Source: Methylorubrum suomiense
GTDB lineage: Bacteria > Pseudomonadota > Alphaproteobacteria > Rhizobiales > Beijerinckiaceae
Direction: 5' to 3'
Assembly: GCF_022179765.1 (NCBI RefSeq)
Contig: NZ_BPRE01000010.1
Location: 62,001-126,000 of the forward strand
DNA: 64,000 bases
The notes below the pieces were generated by a model. The model saw only the letters and a program-made list of their open reading frames with translations. It was not told the DNA's origin and made no database searches. This document shows, one piece after another, positions 21,588-29,516 of this stretch (within the stretch, counting starts at the first letter, position 1; each line of letters starts with the position of its first letter). Both the position numbers and the translations under genes were made by a program.

Positions 21588-22072
21588 TGAACCTCTCCGC
21601 TTACGATGGCAGGTCTCTCTCCCATCCGTTGGCTGCCAACGTACCCTGATAATTACTTATTTTCTGTGCGCACTCGGGCGCATACATCCATGTCACCAAG
21701 GATAGCGCGTAGACAGCGGCACTCTGCTCTCGAATAATTGATGATGACGCTGGTGCACGGTGAGCATCACCAGAGTGATGCTTCGCGCTGAGGGGCGGCC
21801 AACGCGTTTCCCGTCCTCCGCCAGCCGCTCCGAGACCCCCGGTTTGAGGTCTTGCGGGTATTTCGAACGACGCTTCGAGCGATACCAACCGCTTGCGATG
21901 TATCCCCCGCGCCCTGCGACGGTTTGGGGACGCGTTGTCCCGTTCACCCGAAGGGCGTGCAAGCCGTTGGAATTGCACGCCCTGCCTTGCCTTTCTCCAC
22001 AACCTGTCCACATACTGGAACGAAACACGAACACTTATCTCGGTCGATTCGGTGAGGAGGGACAGGCTCGCA
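21588..22072. other. Intergenic region with no supported gene
   Basis: Several overlapping frames on both strands show no domain, no good ribosome site and no codon bias. A modest AT-rich spot at about 21648-21665 may be part of the leftward promoter of the HD gene. Nothing else is recognisable. Confidence 0.45.
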
Positions 22073-22309
22073 ATGGCTCGCTACCGTTTTCATGCGACGA
22101 ACGGCACCGAATGCGTCTTCGATTCCACGGGGAAGGACATTCGTCTTCCCGAGCGCGTGGTGCGGCGCGCCGATGAAGTGGCGCGCGAGGTCATGCGGAG
22201 CCTCGACGACCGGGAAGATTGGGAGGAATGGCACGTCAGCGTCCATGATCTCACTGGCCGACGCGTCTTGGTGCAGCCTTTCCTGAGAGCCACGGAAGAC
22301 CGCGTCTGA
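22073..22309 (+). CDS. DUF6894 family protein
   Basis: A 78-residue soluble protein with the DUF6894 layout: an N-terminal strand MARYRFHATNG, D/E-rich turns, a central helix RRADEVAREVMRSL, and a closing strand pair around WHVSVHDLTGRRVLVQPF. GAGGAGG lies about 10 bases before the ATG. These small proteins are abundant, often multicopy, in Methylobacterium and Bradyrhizobium, with no known function. Confidence 0.82.
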   Translation: MARYRFHATNGTECVFDSTGKDIRLPERVVRRADEVAREVMRSLDDREDWEEWHVSVHDLTGRRVLVQPFLRATEDRV

Positions 22310-22498
22310 CGGGATTGGCCGGAGATCTGGCTGTCTGCGGGTTTTCGCTCGGCAGATCGCGGTAGCCGCACCGGCCAATCGCAGCCGCCGAAGTTTTCGG
22401 GGGCGCCCGGATCCGTCCTGCTGTCACCGAAATCAGAACGTTTGGTCCTTTGCTGAACGGATCCCGCCCGGTTTCGTTGAACCGGTGGAGATCTCAGC

Positions 22499-22693
22499 AT
22501 GAAGAACCCTGCGCTCGGCCTATGGCTGTCGTCGGTCAATCAGGTGGCCGGCTTCTGGATGGGGCACGGCGCCAACACGCTCCGGCGCCAGCAGCGCCTG
22601 ATGCTCGCCGAGATGACGAAGGCTGCGGCTGGCCAGGCTGCGAAGCCCAAACGAACGAAACGGCGTTCGACGGCCAAGCGCAAAATTTCCTGA
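22499..22693 (+). CDS. Hypothetical basic small protein
   Basis: A 64-residue protein: an amphipathic N-terminal half (LGLWLSSVNQVAGFWMGHGANTLRRQQRLM) and a Lys/Arg-rich tail (KPKRTKRRSTAKRK). GGTGGAGA lies about 7 bases before the ATG. The profile resembles short phasin-like or nucleic-acid-binding proteins, but no family is recognised. It starts about 190 bases after the DUF6894 gene. Confidence 0.55.
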   Translation: MKNPALGLWLSSVNQVAGFWMGHGANTLRRQQRLMLAEMTKAAAGQAAKPKRTKRRSTAKRKIS

Positions 22694-22894
22694 AGTCAGT
22701 TCAGGGGATGCGGAACGATGTGCGGCCAATCTGCCGCACGGCACAGACCATGGTATGGCACTGTTGACCTCCAAACAGCCATCCGAAGCGTCTCGCGAGC
22801 CTTTCGGGCAAGGCGCCGTCTTCAACGATGAACGGCGCGACCCCACGAGGACAGCGTGTTCGGCGCTCCGGCTGCCGTGCGGAGGGGAGCTGAC

Positions 22895-22993
22895 GTGACG
22901 CTTGCCGCTGTCATCATGATCACCGGTGCGATCGGCGCGATCGCCCTGACGATTGCGGCACGCCCGAGTGCCGACCGTTTCATCAAATGGTGA
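22895..22993 (+). CDS. Tiny single-span membrane protein A
   Basis: A 32-residue frame starting at GTG, with a strong GGAGGGGAG 5 bases upstream. Residues 3-21 form one hydrophobic helix (AAVIMITGAIGAIALTIAA), followed by a short polar tail ending in RFIKW. Its layout matches the next tiny frame (membrane protein B, 23059-23151), which ends FFEW. The paired architecture and ribosome sites support translation; function unknown. Confidence 0.5.
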   Translation: MTLAAVIMITGAIGAIALTIAARPSADRFIKW

Positions 22994-23058
22994 GGGGCCC
23001 GCCTGAACTTATGGCGCCCTGCGACGTTCAGTCTGCCGAGACTGTAGAGGAGTGTCGC

Positions 23059-23151
23059 GTGGCGGTGGCGGTGATGATGGCGGGCCTTGTCGGGGCCGCG
23101 GCGACCCTGGCGTGCCTGTTGCCCGGTCTCGACTCGTTCTTCGAGTGGTAG
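23059..23151 (+). CDS. Tiny single-span membrane protein B
   Basis: A 30-residue frame starting at GTG with GAGGAG about 6 bases upstream. One hydrophobic helix (about residues 2-21) is followed by LPGLDSFFEW. It has the same order as tiny protein A: helix, Pro-containing turn, D-x-F-[IF]-[KE]-W end. They lie 65 bases apart on one strand, consistent with an ancient tandem duplication or a small two-peptide operon. Confidence 0.5.
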   Translation: MAVAVMMAGLVGAAATLACLLPGLDSFFEW

Positions 23152-23686
23152 CCGCCCTGACGTGACGGCTTCGGCCGTGATCGTGAAACCGCTGGGGCGC
23201 CCGTGGTTTGGGACCAACCGCGCGTCACGCACTTACGTTGCTCTACCGGAATAGACCCTTGATTGCCGACTCTGGTGAGGCCGTTTCAGCCGCTCGCCGA
23301 TATCTGGATCAGGCATGTTCGGGGACACGGTACTCTGAATGCCCGAAAGCCCGGCCGCATCTTAGTTCGATGCGAGGGCCGGATCGGTGAAGGGCCGGCA
23401 GCACGCGTATCGCGCATCGATCCCTCGCCTGTGATGACAAGTCCAGGATTCGAGGCAACTGATTTATAAAAAAACGGAAAGATGATCGATGCGCCTCGGT
23501 TTCGAGGCTGCGTCCCCATCGTATCGGTCGTCGAGCCAATATCCCCTGGGGCGGGACAATTTTAGCCAAAACAGCGGCCCGGACCCTCATTTTAATCGAG
23601 CGTCCGGACGGGAGCGGCAACCAACGCTGAGCCCTCCTCGTCCCGTGCTGGGGACCGGGAAGATGGTGTCCTCCCGGTCCGCTCGA
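23152..23686. other. Intergenic region with no supported gene
   Basis: The composition is mixed, with an A-rich run at about 23465-23480 and no frame showing a domain, signal peptide or convincing start. A short GTG frame beginning at about 23163 resembles the opening bases of the tiny membrane genes but does not encode a membrane helix. Confidence 0.4.
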
Positions 23687-23923
23687 TTACATGCGGTGCA
23701 TCATGCGATGGCGCATCATCCGGTGGTGGTGATGGCGGTGCATCATCCGCTTCCGCATCATATGCCGACGCATCATCATCCGCTCACCGGGGCTCATCCG
23801 CACGGGCGTCACACCGGTCTCAGCCTGAAGGCCAGCCGGGGCGAGGGGAGCCGCCGAAGCCGAACCGGAAGCGAAAGCGAGGCCGCCCAGCAGGACCGCC
23901 AGCGCGAGCGTGGTCTTCTTCAT
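23687..23923 (-). CDS. Secreted Met/His/Arg-rich peptide
   Basis: A 78-residue protein with a clear Sec signal (MKKTTLALAVLLGG, hydrophobic to about 20, cleavage near SASA-AP). A short linker leads into a C-terminal tail of about 30 residues made almost only of Met, His and Arg (MMMRRHMMRKRMMHRHHHH type). Such tails can bind Cu or Ni, or simply be highly basic. GGGAGAC lies a few bases upstream of the ATG. No named family. It stands alone upstream of nothing on its strand. Confidence 0.72.
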   Translation of the reverse strand: MKKTTLALAVLLGGLAFASGSASAAPLAPAGLQAETGVTPVRMSPGERMMMRRHMMRKRMMHRHHHHRMMRHRMMHRM

Positions 23924-24039
23924 CTCTGTCTCCCAGGGAACGTATTGCCGTCCCAGGCCCGATAGGAAGATGGATTTTGCGGTCAAGGTTCCCGGTAGAG
24001 CGTAGAATTCTTCTGTCGGCGCCGGCCTCGGCGAACGAT

Positions 24040-24759
24040 CTATTCCCCGAACCGCTCGGTGCGGATCGTGGCCGGCCGCACGCCGGCATCGACCAGCAGA
24101 TCGGCCACGGTGCCGACGAAGGCGTTGCTGCCACAAACGAAGCTGTGGCGCGGCATCCCGAGACACTCGATCGCCGTATCAATCATCACGCGGTCGATGC
24201 GTCGGCCCGTCGTCGGGCCCTCGCGGGTCAGGAGGAGCGTCAGGTCGAACCCGGTCTCGTCGCGGGAGCGTGCGGTCAACTCGCCGCGGGCGATGGCCTC
24301 GGCCGCCGTTCGTACCGAATAGAGCAACAGCATCGGCACCTGCGGTGCGCGCAGCGCCCGCTCACGCACCATGGCCAGCAACGGCACCACGCCCGAACCG
24401 CCGCCGATCAGCAGCACCGGGCCACCGTCACCGGCCTCCCAGGCAAAGGACCCGATGGGACCACGGATCTCGATTGTGTCGCCGACCTCCGCGATTGCGT
24501 CGAAGAAGCCGGAGACCTCACCGCCTTCGAGCCGTTCGATCATCAGCTCCAGGCCGCGCGGATCGCCCGGTGCGGAGGCAATGGAGTAGCTCCGCTGCGC
24601 TTGGTAGCCATCCGGCGCTGTCAGCCGAACGTCGACATGCTGACCGGCGCGGTGCGGCGCACCGAGGGCGTCGAACCGGAAGCTCTTGACCCGCGGCGTC
24701 GCGGGCGTGATCGCCCGGATCGTCGCGTCGCGCCAGCGGGACGGGGCGGCCTCGGCCAC
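24040..24759 (-). CDS. FAD/NAD(P)-binding reductase (ferredoxin reductase-like)
   Basis: A 239-residue flavoprotein reductase without an iron-sulfur domain. The FAD motif RSYSIAS lies at about residue 66, a phosphate-binding stretch follows (SGFFDAIAEVGDTIEIRGPIG), then the NAD(P) motif GGGSGVVPLL and the C-terminal VCGSNAFVGTV. It starts at GTG 24757-24759 with AGAGGA upstream; the longer frame to 24879 would overlap the preceding gene. Only 8 bases separate it from the sulfite-oxidase-like gene, so the two probably work as a pair, with the reductase feeding or accepting electrons. Confidence 0.87.
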   Translation of the reverse strand: MAEAAPSRWRDATIRAITPATPRVKSFRFDALGAPHRAGQHVDVRLTAPDGYQAQRSYSIASAPGDPRGLELMIERLEGGEVSGFFDAIAEVGDTIEIRGPIGSFAWEAGDGGPVLLIGGGSGVVPLLAMVRERALRAPQVPMLLLYSVRTAAEAIARGELTARSRDETGFDLTLLLTREGPTTGRRIDRVMIDTAIECLGMPRHSFVCGSNAFVGTVADLLVDAGVRPATIRTERFGE

Positions 24760-24767
24760 GGGATCCT

Positions 24768-25373
24768 CTAATCGTCGGTGAAGCGCTGCTCGCGCCAGGG
24801 ATCGCCGTACATATGGTAGCCGCGCAATTCCCAGAAGCCGGCCTCGTCGCGCTCGGTGAATCGCAGGCCCTTCACCCACTTCGCGCTCTTCCAGAAATAC
24901 AGGTGCGGCACCAGCAGGCGCGCCGGGCCGCCATGTTCGGGCTCGATCGGCTTGCCGTCGTAGAGCGTCGCCACCATCGCCTTGCCGCCGACGAGATCCG
25001 CCACCGGCACGTTAGTGGTGTAATCGTCGTGGCCCTCGGCCAGGACGAAGCCGGTCGGCGCATCGAGTCCGGCAGCGGCCAGCAGGTCGTCGATGCTGAC
25101 GCCCTCCCAAGCGGTGTCGAACTTGGACCACTTGGTGACGCAATGGATGTCGCCGCCCCAGCGGGTGCGGGGCAGGGCCTGAAACTCCTCCCAGGTCCAG
25201 CTCACCAGGGGCCGGGATCCGTGACGCAGGGTGAAGCGCCAGCCATCGGTCGAGACCCTCGGCGTCGGCCCGAGCTGAAGCACGGGAAAATCGTCGGTGA
25301 GATACTGGCCCGGCGGCAGTCGCTCGCGGATCTCCGCCGCCGGTGGGCGCCCCGTGAAGCCGCGCGTCGCCAT
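24768..25373 (-). CDS. Cytosolic sulfite-oxidase-like molybdoenzyme
   Basis: A 201-residue molybdopterin protein of the sulfite oxidase/MsrP (YedY) superfamily. The likely Mo-ligand cysteine is in DIHCVTKWS, and later motifs are EGHDDYTTNVP, EHGGPARLLVP and YFWKSAKWVKGL. It has no twin-arginine signal, unlike periplasmic MsrP, so it acts in the cytosol. The substrate is unknown. The start at 25373 has GGAGG upstream. The gene is followed after 8 bases by the flavin reductase gene. Confidence 0.88.
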   Translation of the reverse strand: MATRGFTGRPPAAEIRERLPPGQYLTDDFPVLQLGPTPRVSTDGWRFTLRHGSRPLVSWTWEEFQALPRTRWGGDIHCVTKWSKFDTAWEGVSIDDLLAAAGLDAPTGFVLAEGHDDYTTNVPVADLVGGKAMVATLYDGKPIEPEHGGPARLLVPHLYFWKSAKWVKGLRFTERDEAGFWELRGYHMYGDPWREQRFTDD

Positions 25374-25567
25374 GTCATCCTCCGCTTTGGCCGGGAACAC
25401 CGCCCGTTAACACCATCGGCGGGCCTGCCGATCCCAACGTCGTCTGGCACGGGCGGGTCTGCGCCGCAACGATGCCCGCCTGCCATTCAGCCGGGTTGGC
25501 GCCGCCTTGGGCGCGGCGTAGAACGGTCGCAACGCCAGTCACGCACGAAATTCACGAGCCGAGCCCA

Positions 25568-26389
25568 GTGAGCCGAGACCAGACCGCCGAGGCCGGGCGC
25601 CGTGCGCCCGAGCCGCCGATCCACGGCCCCGAGGGGTTCGAGGGCATGCGCCGGGCCGGGCGCCTCACGGCGGAGGCGCTCGACCTGTTGATGGAGGCGG
25701 CGCAGCCCGGCGTGACGACGGACGAGCTCGACAAGCTCGCCTACGAGTTCGGCATGGATCACGGCGCCTATCCGGCGTCCCTGTTCTATCGCGGCTACCG
25801 CAAGTCGATCTGCACCTCGATCAATCACGTGGTCTGCCACGGGATTCCCAACGACAAGCCGCTGCGCGAGGGCGACATCGTCAACCTCGACATCTGCCTG
25901 ATCCTCGATGGGTGGCACGGGGATTCGAGCCGGATGGCCTATATCGGCGAGGTGCCGCGCAAGGCGCAGCGCCTGTGCGAGATCACCTACGAGGCGTTGA
26001 TGCGCGGCATCCACGCGGTGAAGCCCGGCGGCTCGACCAACGACATCGGCCGGGCCATCCAGAGCTATGCGGAGGCCGAGCGCTGCTCGGTGGTGCGTGA
26101 TTTCTGCGGCCACGGGCTCGGCCGGGTCTATCACGATGCGCCGACCATCCTGCATTACGTCGAGGCGAGCTACGACGTGCCGCTGAAGGCCGGGCAATTC
26201 TTCACGGTCGAGCCGATGATCAATCTCGGGCGCCCGGCGGTGAAGGTGCTCGCCGATGGATGGACCGCGGTGACCCGCGACCGTTCGCTCTCCGCCCAGT
26301 TCGAGCACACCGTGGCCGTGACCGAGACCGGTTTCGAGATCTTCACCCTCTCGCCCAAGGGGCTCGATCAGCCCAAGCCCCAGTTCTGA
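25568..26389 (+). CDS. map: Methionine aminopeptidase, type I
   Basis: About 273 residues. It removes the initiator Met from nascent proteins. The metal-binding residues lie in the pattern VNLDICLILDGWHGDSSRM (two Asp), CGHGLGRVYHD (His), and the Glu residues in FTVEPMINLG and SAQFEHTVAV. The start is uncertain: GTG 25568 gives a normal-length protein, while GTG at 25526 or ATG at 25472 would add residues. No strong Shine-Dalgarno decides it. The next gene, radC, begins 29 bases after the stop. Confidence 0.94.
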   Translation: MSRDQTAEAGRRAPEPPIHGPEGFEGMRRAGRLTAEALDLLMEAAQPGVTTDELDKLAYEFGMDHGAYPASLFYRGYRKSICTSINHVVCHGIPNDKPLREGDIVNLDICLILDGWHGDSSRMAYIGEVPRKAQRLCEITYEALMRGIHAVKPGGSTNDIGRAIQSYAEAERCSVVRDFCGHGLGRVYHDAPTILHYVEASYDVPLKAGQFFTVEPMINLGRPAVKVLADGWTAVTRDRSLSAQFEHTVAVTETGFEIFTLSPKGLDQPKPQF

Positions 26390-26418
26390 CGGAGCGGACC
26401 GGGGAATAGCCGTCCGCG

Positions 26419-27156
26419 ATGGCCCGTCGGCCGCCCGATCCCGCCGCAACACTGCCGGGGCTCGCCGAGGCTGCACCCGCGGAGGCGCCGCATTATCACG
26501 GCCACCGCGAGCGCCTGCGGGCACGTTTCGCTGAGGCCGGCGCCGACGCCCTGCCGGACTACGAACTGCTCGAACTCGCCCTGTTTCGGGCCATTCCCCG
26601 GCGGGATGTGAAGCCGCTGGCCAAGGCGTTGATCCGCCGGTTCGGCTCGTTCGCCGAAGTGCTCTCCGCCGAGCCGGCGCGATTGGCCGAGATCGAGGGC
26701 GTCAGCGCGGGCGTGATCGCCGATCTCAAGCTGATGGAGGCCGCCGGTCGCCGGCTGGCCCGGGGCGCGATCGCGGCCCGTCCGCTGCTGGCCTCCTGGA
26801 GCGCGCTGCTCGAATACCTGCGAGCCACCATGGCGTTCTCGGCGCGGGAAGAATTCCGGGTCTTGTTCCTCGATCGGCGCAATCACCTCATCGCCGACGA
26901 GGTGCAAGGCCGCGGCACCGTCGATCACACACCGGTCTATCCCCGCGAGGTGGCGCGGCGGGCGCTGGAACTGTCCTCCACCGCGATCATCTTGGCCCAC
27001 AATCATCCCTCGGGCGATCCGACGCCGTCGGGCCCCGATATCCGCATGACCCGCGAGATCGTCACGGTCCTCGATCCGCTCGGCATCGTGGTCCACGACC
27101 ACGTCATCCTCGGCCGGGATGGCCATGCCAGCCTGAAGGGCCTCAAGCTGATCTGA
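26419..27156 (+). CDS. radC: RadC-family JAB-domain protein
   Basis: A 245-residue protein with an N-terminal helix-hairpin-helix region (about 25-110; [17 protein letters not shown]) and a C-terminal JAB/MPN domain with the JAMM metal motif [14 protein letters not shown] and an upstream Glu. The family is called RadC, but a direct DNA-repair role has been disputed; the metal site suggests a hydrolase. It shares orientation with map. Confidence 0.93.
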   Translation: MARRPPDPAATLPGLAEAAPAEAPHYHGHRERLRARFAEAGADALPDYELLELALFRAIPRRDVKPLAKALIRRFGSFAEVLSAEPARLAEIEGVSAGVIADLKLMEAAGRRLARGAIAARPLLASWSALLEYLRATMAFSAREEFRVLFLDRRNHLIADEVQGRGTVDHTPVYPREVARRALELSSTAIILAHNHPSGDPTPSGPDIRMTREIVTVLDPLGIVVHDHVILGRDGHASLKGLKLI

Positions 27157-27199
27157 GCGATGGTCGTAGGTTTCGAAAGGACAAGTTCTTTCGTGGGTC

Positions 27200-27218
27200 C
27201 AGGGCGAAGCCCTGTTTT
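27200..27218. terminator. Hairpin with T run between convergent genes
   Basis: CAGGGC-gaa-GCCCTG (27200-27214) is followed by TTTT, between the ends of radC (+) and the acetyltransferase (-). A second GC hairpin, CCGGGGC-tcg-GCCCCGG, follows at about 27228-27244. The short T run makes it a moderate intrinsic terminator candidate. Confidence 0.5.
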
Positions 27219-27282
27219 GAAGGAATACCGGGGCTCGGCCCCGGCGCCCCGCCCGAGGACTCGGCCCTTTGGGCTCCTCTGA

Positions 27283-27834
27283 CTAGCGCTGGCGGGCCGG
27301 ATTGCCGACGACGGTGGCGCCCGCAGGCACGTCGCGGGTGACGACGCTGCCGGCGCCGATGATGGCGTCGTCGCCGATGGTGACACCCGGCAGGATCAGG
27401 GCACCGCCGCCGATCCAGACATTCGCCCCGATGCGGATCGGGCGGCCGAATTCGAGCATCTGGCGCCGCTGAGCCGGATCACGCGGATGGTCGGCGGTCA
27501 GGATCTGCACACCGGGGCCAATCTGGGTCATGTCCCCGATGGAGACTGCGACGACGTCGAGGATGCAGCAATTGAAGTTCATGAATACGCCGCGGCCGAG
27601 GCGGATGTTGTAGCCGTAATCGCAGGTGAAGGGTGGTCGGATGTTGCAGCCCTCGCCGACATCGGCGAACGCCTCTTCCAGCAGGGCCTGCCGCTCGGGC
27701 TGGCTCAGGGTGTTGGAGGCATTGTAGCGGTCCATCCATTCCGAGATGCGCCGGATATCGGCGGCGAGCTCGGGGTCGTCGGCGACGTAGAGTTCGCCCG
27801 CCAGCATCCGCTGCTTCTGCGTCTTGATCGTCAT
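27283..27834 (-). CDS. Maltose O-acetyltransferase-like hexapeptide acetyltransferase
   Basis: A 183-residue enzyme of the NodL/LacA/Maa group with an N-terminal helical cap (QKQRMLAGELYVADDPELAADI). A left-handed beta-helix follows, with FMNFNCCILDV, the catalytic-region TADHPRD (His), and the hexapeptide run IGANVWIGGGALILPGVTIGDDAIIGAGSVV. It likely transfers acetyl from acetyl-CoA to a sugar. The start at 27834 is divergent from the TetR gene, and the palindrome between them suggests control by TetR. Confidence 0.9.
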   Translation of the reverse strand: MTIKTQKQRMLAGELYVADDPELAADIRRISEWMDRYNASNTLSQPERQALLEEAFADVGEGCNIRPPFTCDYGYNIRLGRGVFMNFNCCILDVVAVSIGDMTQIGPGVQILTADHPRDPAQRRQMLEFGRPIRIGANVWIGGGALILPGVTIGDDAIIGAGSVVTRDVPAGATVVGNPARQR

Positions 27835-27884
27835 TGTTGATGGTCCGAGCCCGCGAGAAGGGGAGGGCTTCCGTTGCCGGAAGC

Positions 27885-27906
27885 GATGCGTACATATGTA
27901 CGCATC
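27885..27906. promoter_or_regulatory. Perfect 22-base palindromic operator
   Basis: The half-site GATGCGTACAT is repeated perfectly as its inverted complement, 22 bases in all with no spacer. It lies between the divergent acetyltransferase and TetR genes, right where both promoters must be. This is the kind of site TetR-family dimers bind. It overlaps the ATG at 27896, which bears on the choice of TetR start. Confidence 0.75.
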
Positions 27907-28528
27907 CTCCCCGGATGCCAATCGCCGGTCTCGCTTGCCCGCTGCCCGCCGTTACGACCCGGATCGCCGCGCCCGTATCCTGCGGGCGACCCTCGACGTC
28001 GTCGCCGAGCACGGCGTCGCCGGTGCAACGCATCGCCGGATCGCGGCGGCGGCCGGCGTGCCGCTCGGCTCGATGACCTATCATTTCGAGGGGATGGAGT
28101 TGCTCCTGACGGAGGCGTTCACGCTGCTCGCCGACACGGTGGCGGCCCGGTTCACCGAACGGCTCGCGGCAGCCTCGAACCGTGACGAGGCCCTCGAGGC
28201 GGTCGTCGATCTCGTGGTCGATGAGAGCTGGGCCACGCCGCAGACCATGCTCCTGAGCTACGAACTCTACGCCTTCGCCGCGCGCCGTCCGGCGCTCCAA
28301 TCGGTCATGCGAGACTGGATGGACAAGAGCCGCGCGGCGCTCGGCCGCCACTTCGCACCGGAGACGGCGAAGGCGCTCGACGCCATGATCGAGGGATTGT
28401 CGATCCACCGCTCGGTCGATCGTGACCCAGCCGACCGGGCCGCAGTGCGGTCCATCGTCGAGCGGCTGGTGGGGGAGGGCGCTGCCGGGCGGAGTTCTGT
28501 TGGTTCGTCCATCCCCACCTCACCCTGA
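27896..28528 (+). CDS. TetR-family transcriptional regulator
   Basis: A protein of about 210 residues with an N-terminal TetR helix-turn-helix (RRARILRATLDVVAEHGVAGATHRRIAAAAGVPLGSMTYHF) and a helical ligand domain. The start is uncertain: ATG 27896 lies inside the palindrome, while TTG at 27935 would leave the operator upstream and begin MPAARRYDPDRR, a normal TetR N terminus. The ATG at 27824 lies inside the divergent gene and is unlikely. It probably represses itself and the acetyltransferase gene. Confidence 0.88.
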   Translation: MYASSPDANRRSRLPAARRYDPDRRARILRATLDVVAEHGVAGATHRRIAAAAGVPLGSMTYHFEGMELLLTEAFTLLADTVAARFTERLAAASNRDEALEAVVDLVVDESWATPQTMLLSYELYAFAARRPALQSVMRDWMDKSRAALGRHFAPETAKALDAMIEGLSIHRSVDRDPADRAAVRSIVERLVGEGAAGRSSVGSSIPTSP

Positions 28529-28642
28529 GGTGCGAAGCGGAGCAGCGAAGAAGAGATCCAGCGAAACGCGCAATTCACTGAAGCCCTCCTTCAACGCTGC
28601 TGACGCGGTACCGCAGGATGAGGGGATGGGGACCGGCGACGG

Positions 28643-29392
28643 CTACCGCTGTGGCCCGTAGGGCGGGCGCGGGATCGCCCGGTGCGCCGCGCGCAAAGCC
28701 GCCGACCAGCGCTCGCGCAGATCGTGAAAATAGCTCTCGCCGGCCTCGATCCGGTAATTCACCTCGAGGTCAAGGGCCTCGCGGCGCAGGACCGCGATAT
28801 CGATCGGCAGCCCCACGCCGAGATTGGACCGCATGGTCGAGTCCATCGAGACAAGACCGACCTTGAGGGCGTCGTAGAGATCGGTCTCGAAGGTGACCGC
28901 GCGGTCGAGGATCGGCTTGCCGTATTTGTGCTCGCCGATCTGCAGGAACGGCGCGTCGCGGCTGCACTCGATGAAGTTGCCCGCGGAGTAGATCATGAAC
29001 AGCCGCATCGGCTCGCTGCCGATCTGGCCGCCGAACAGGAACGAGACCTCCATGCGCAGGTTGGCCGCCTCGGCTCCTGCCTTCTCGATCTCGCGCACCC
29101 GCCGGATCGCCCGACCGACGAGCTGAGCCGCCTTGAACATGGTCGGCGCGTCGCGAAGCCGCGGGGGCGGACCGTCGGTCTCCTCGTCATCAACGCCCTC
29201 GTGCAACATGGAGAGGACGGATTGCGTCATCGAGAGATTGCCGGCCGAAGCCAGCATCATCACCCGCTCGCCGGGGGCATTGAACATGTGGAGCTTGCGG
29301 TAGGTCGAGATGTTGTCGAGACCCGCATTGGTGCGGGTGTCGGCGATCATCACGAGCCCGTCCTCGACGAGCACTCCGACGCAATAGGTCAT
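28643..29392 (-). CDS. Anbu, ancestral proteasome-like beta subunit peptidase
   Basis: A 249-residue Ntn-hydrolase. The start MTYCVGVLVEDG places T2 as the N-terminal nucleophile after Met removal; D18 and K33 match the proteasome D17/K33 catalytic positions, with the typical ADTRTNAG and KLHMF motifs. Anbu proteins form helical or ring assemblies. The gene is last in a four-gene unit with a transglutaminase, an alpha-E protein and a circularly permuted ATP-grasp protein, the known Anbu neighbourhood proposed to make and trim a peptide or protein tag. The frame open to 29455 would bury the nucleophile, so 29392 is chosen. Confidence 0.92.
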   Translation of the reverse strand: MTYCVGVLVEDGLVMIADTRTNAGLDNISTYRKLHMFNAPGERVMMLASAGNLSMTQSVLSMLHEGVDDEETDGPPPRLRDAPTMFKAAQLVGRAIRRVREIEKAGAEAANLRMEVSFLFGGQIGSEPMRLFMIYSAGNFIECSRDAPFLQIGEHKYGKPILDRAVTFETDLYDALKVGLVSMDSTMRSNLGVGLPIDIAVLRREALDLEVNYRIEAGESYFHDLRERWSAALRAAHRAIPRPPYGPQR

Positions 29393-29516
29393 GGCGGCGC
29401 TGGGCCTCGAAACAGAAGAGCGCGCCGGATGGCACGGCACGGGTTCGGCCCGCAAGCCGATCTTTCGAGCAGGTGTGCCGGGCCGTGCCCGAAACAGCGG
29501 ATCCCGGACCCTCGGT

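Noticed and set aside
23163-23255. A third tiny GTG frame after the two membrane-protein frames
   Set aside because: Its opening bases resemble the tiny membrane genes, but the predicted peptide has no hydrophobic helix and the ribosome site is weak.
23695-23790. Short tandem CATCATGCG-like repeats suggesting a CRISPR or satellite
   Set aside because: They are Met/His/Arg codons of a coding region, with no uniform repeat length or spacers. No CRISPR array was found in the window.
23489-23965. A plus-strand His-rich frame opposite the Met/His/Arg-rich peptide
   Set aside because: The minus-strand gene has a proper signal peptide and ribosome site; the plus-strand His run is only the complement of its ATG/CAT codons.
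20976-24039. A second copy of the tRNA-Leu 3' end as an att site marking an integrated element
   Set aside because: I scanned for the tRNA 3' end in the window and found no second copy, and no integrase gene is present.
27824-27895. An earlier ATG start (27824) for the TetR gene
   Set aside because: It would overlap the divergent acetyltransferase gene and include both promoters.
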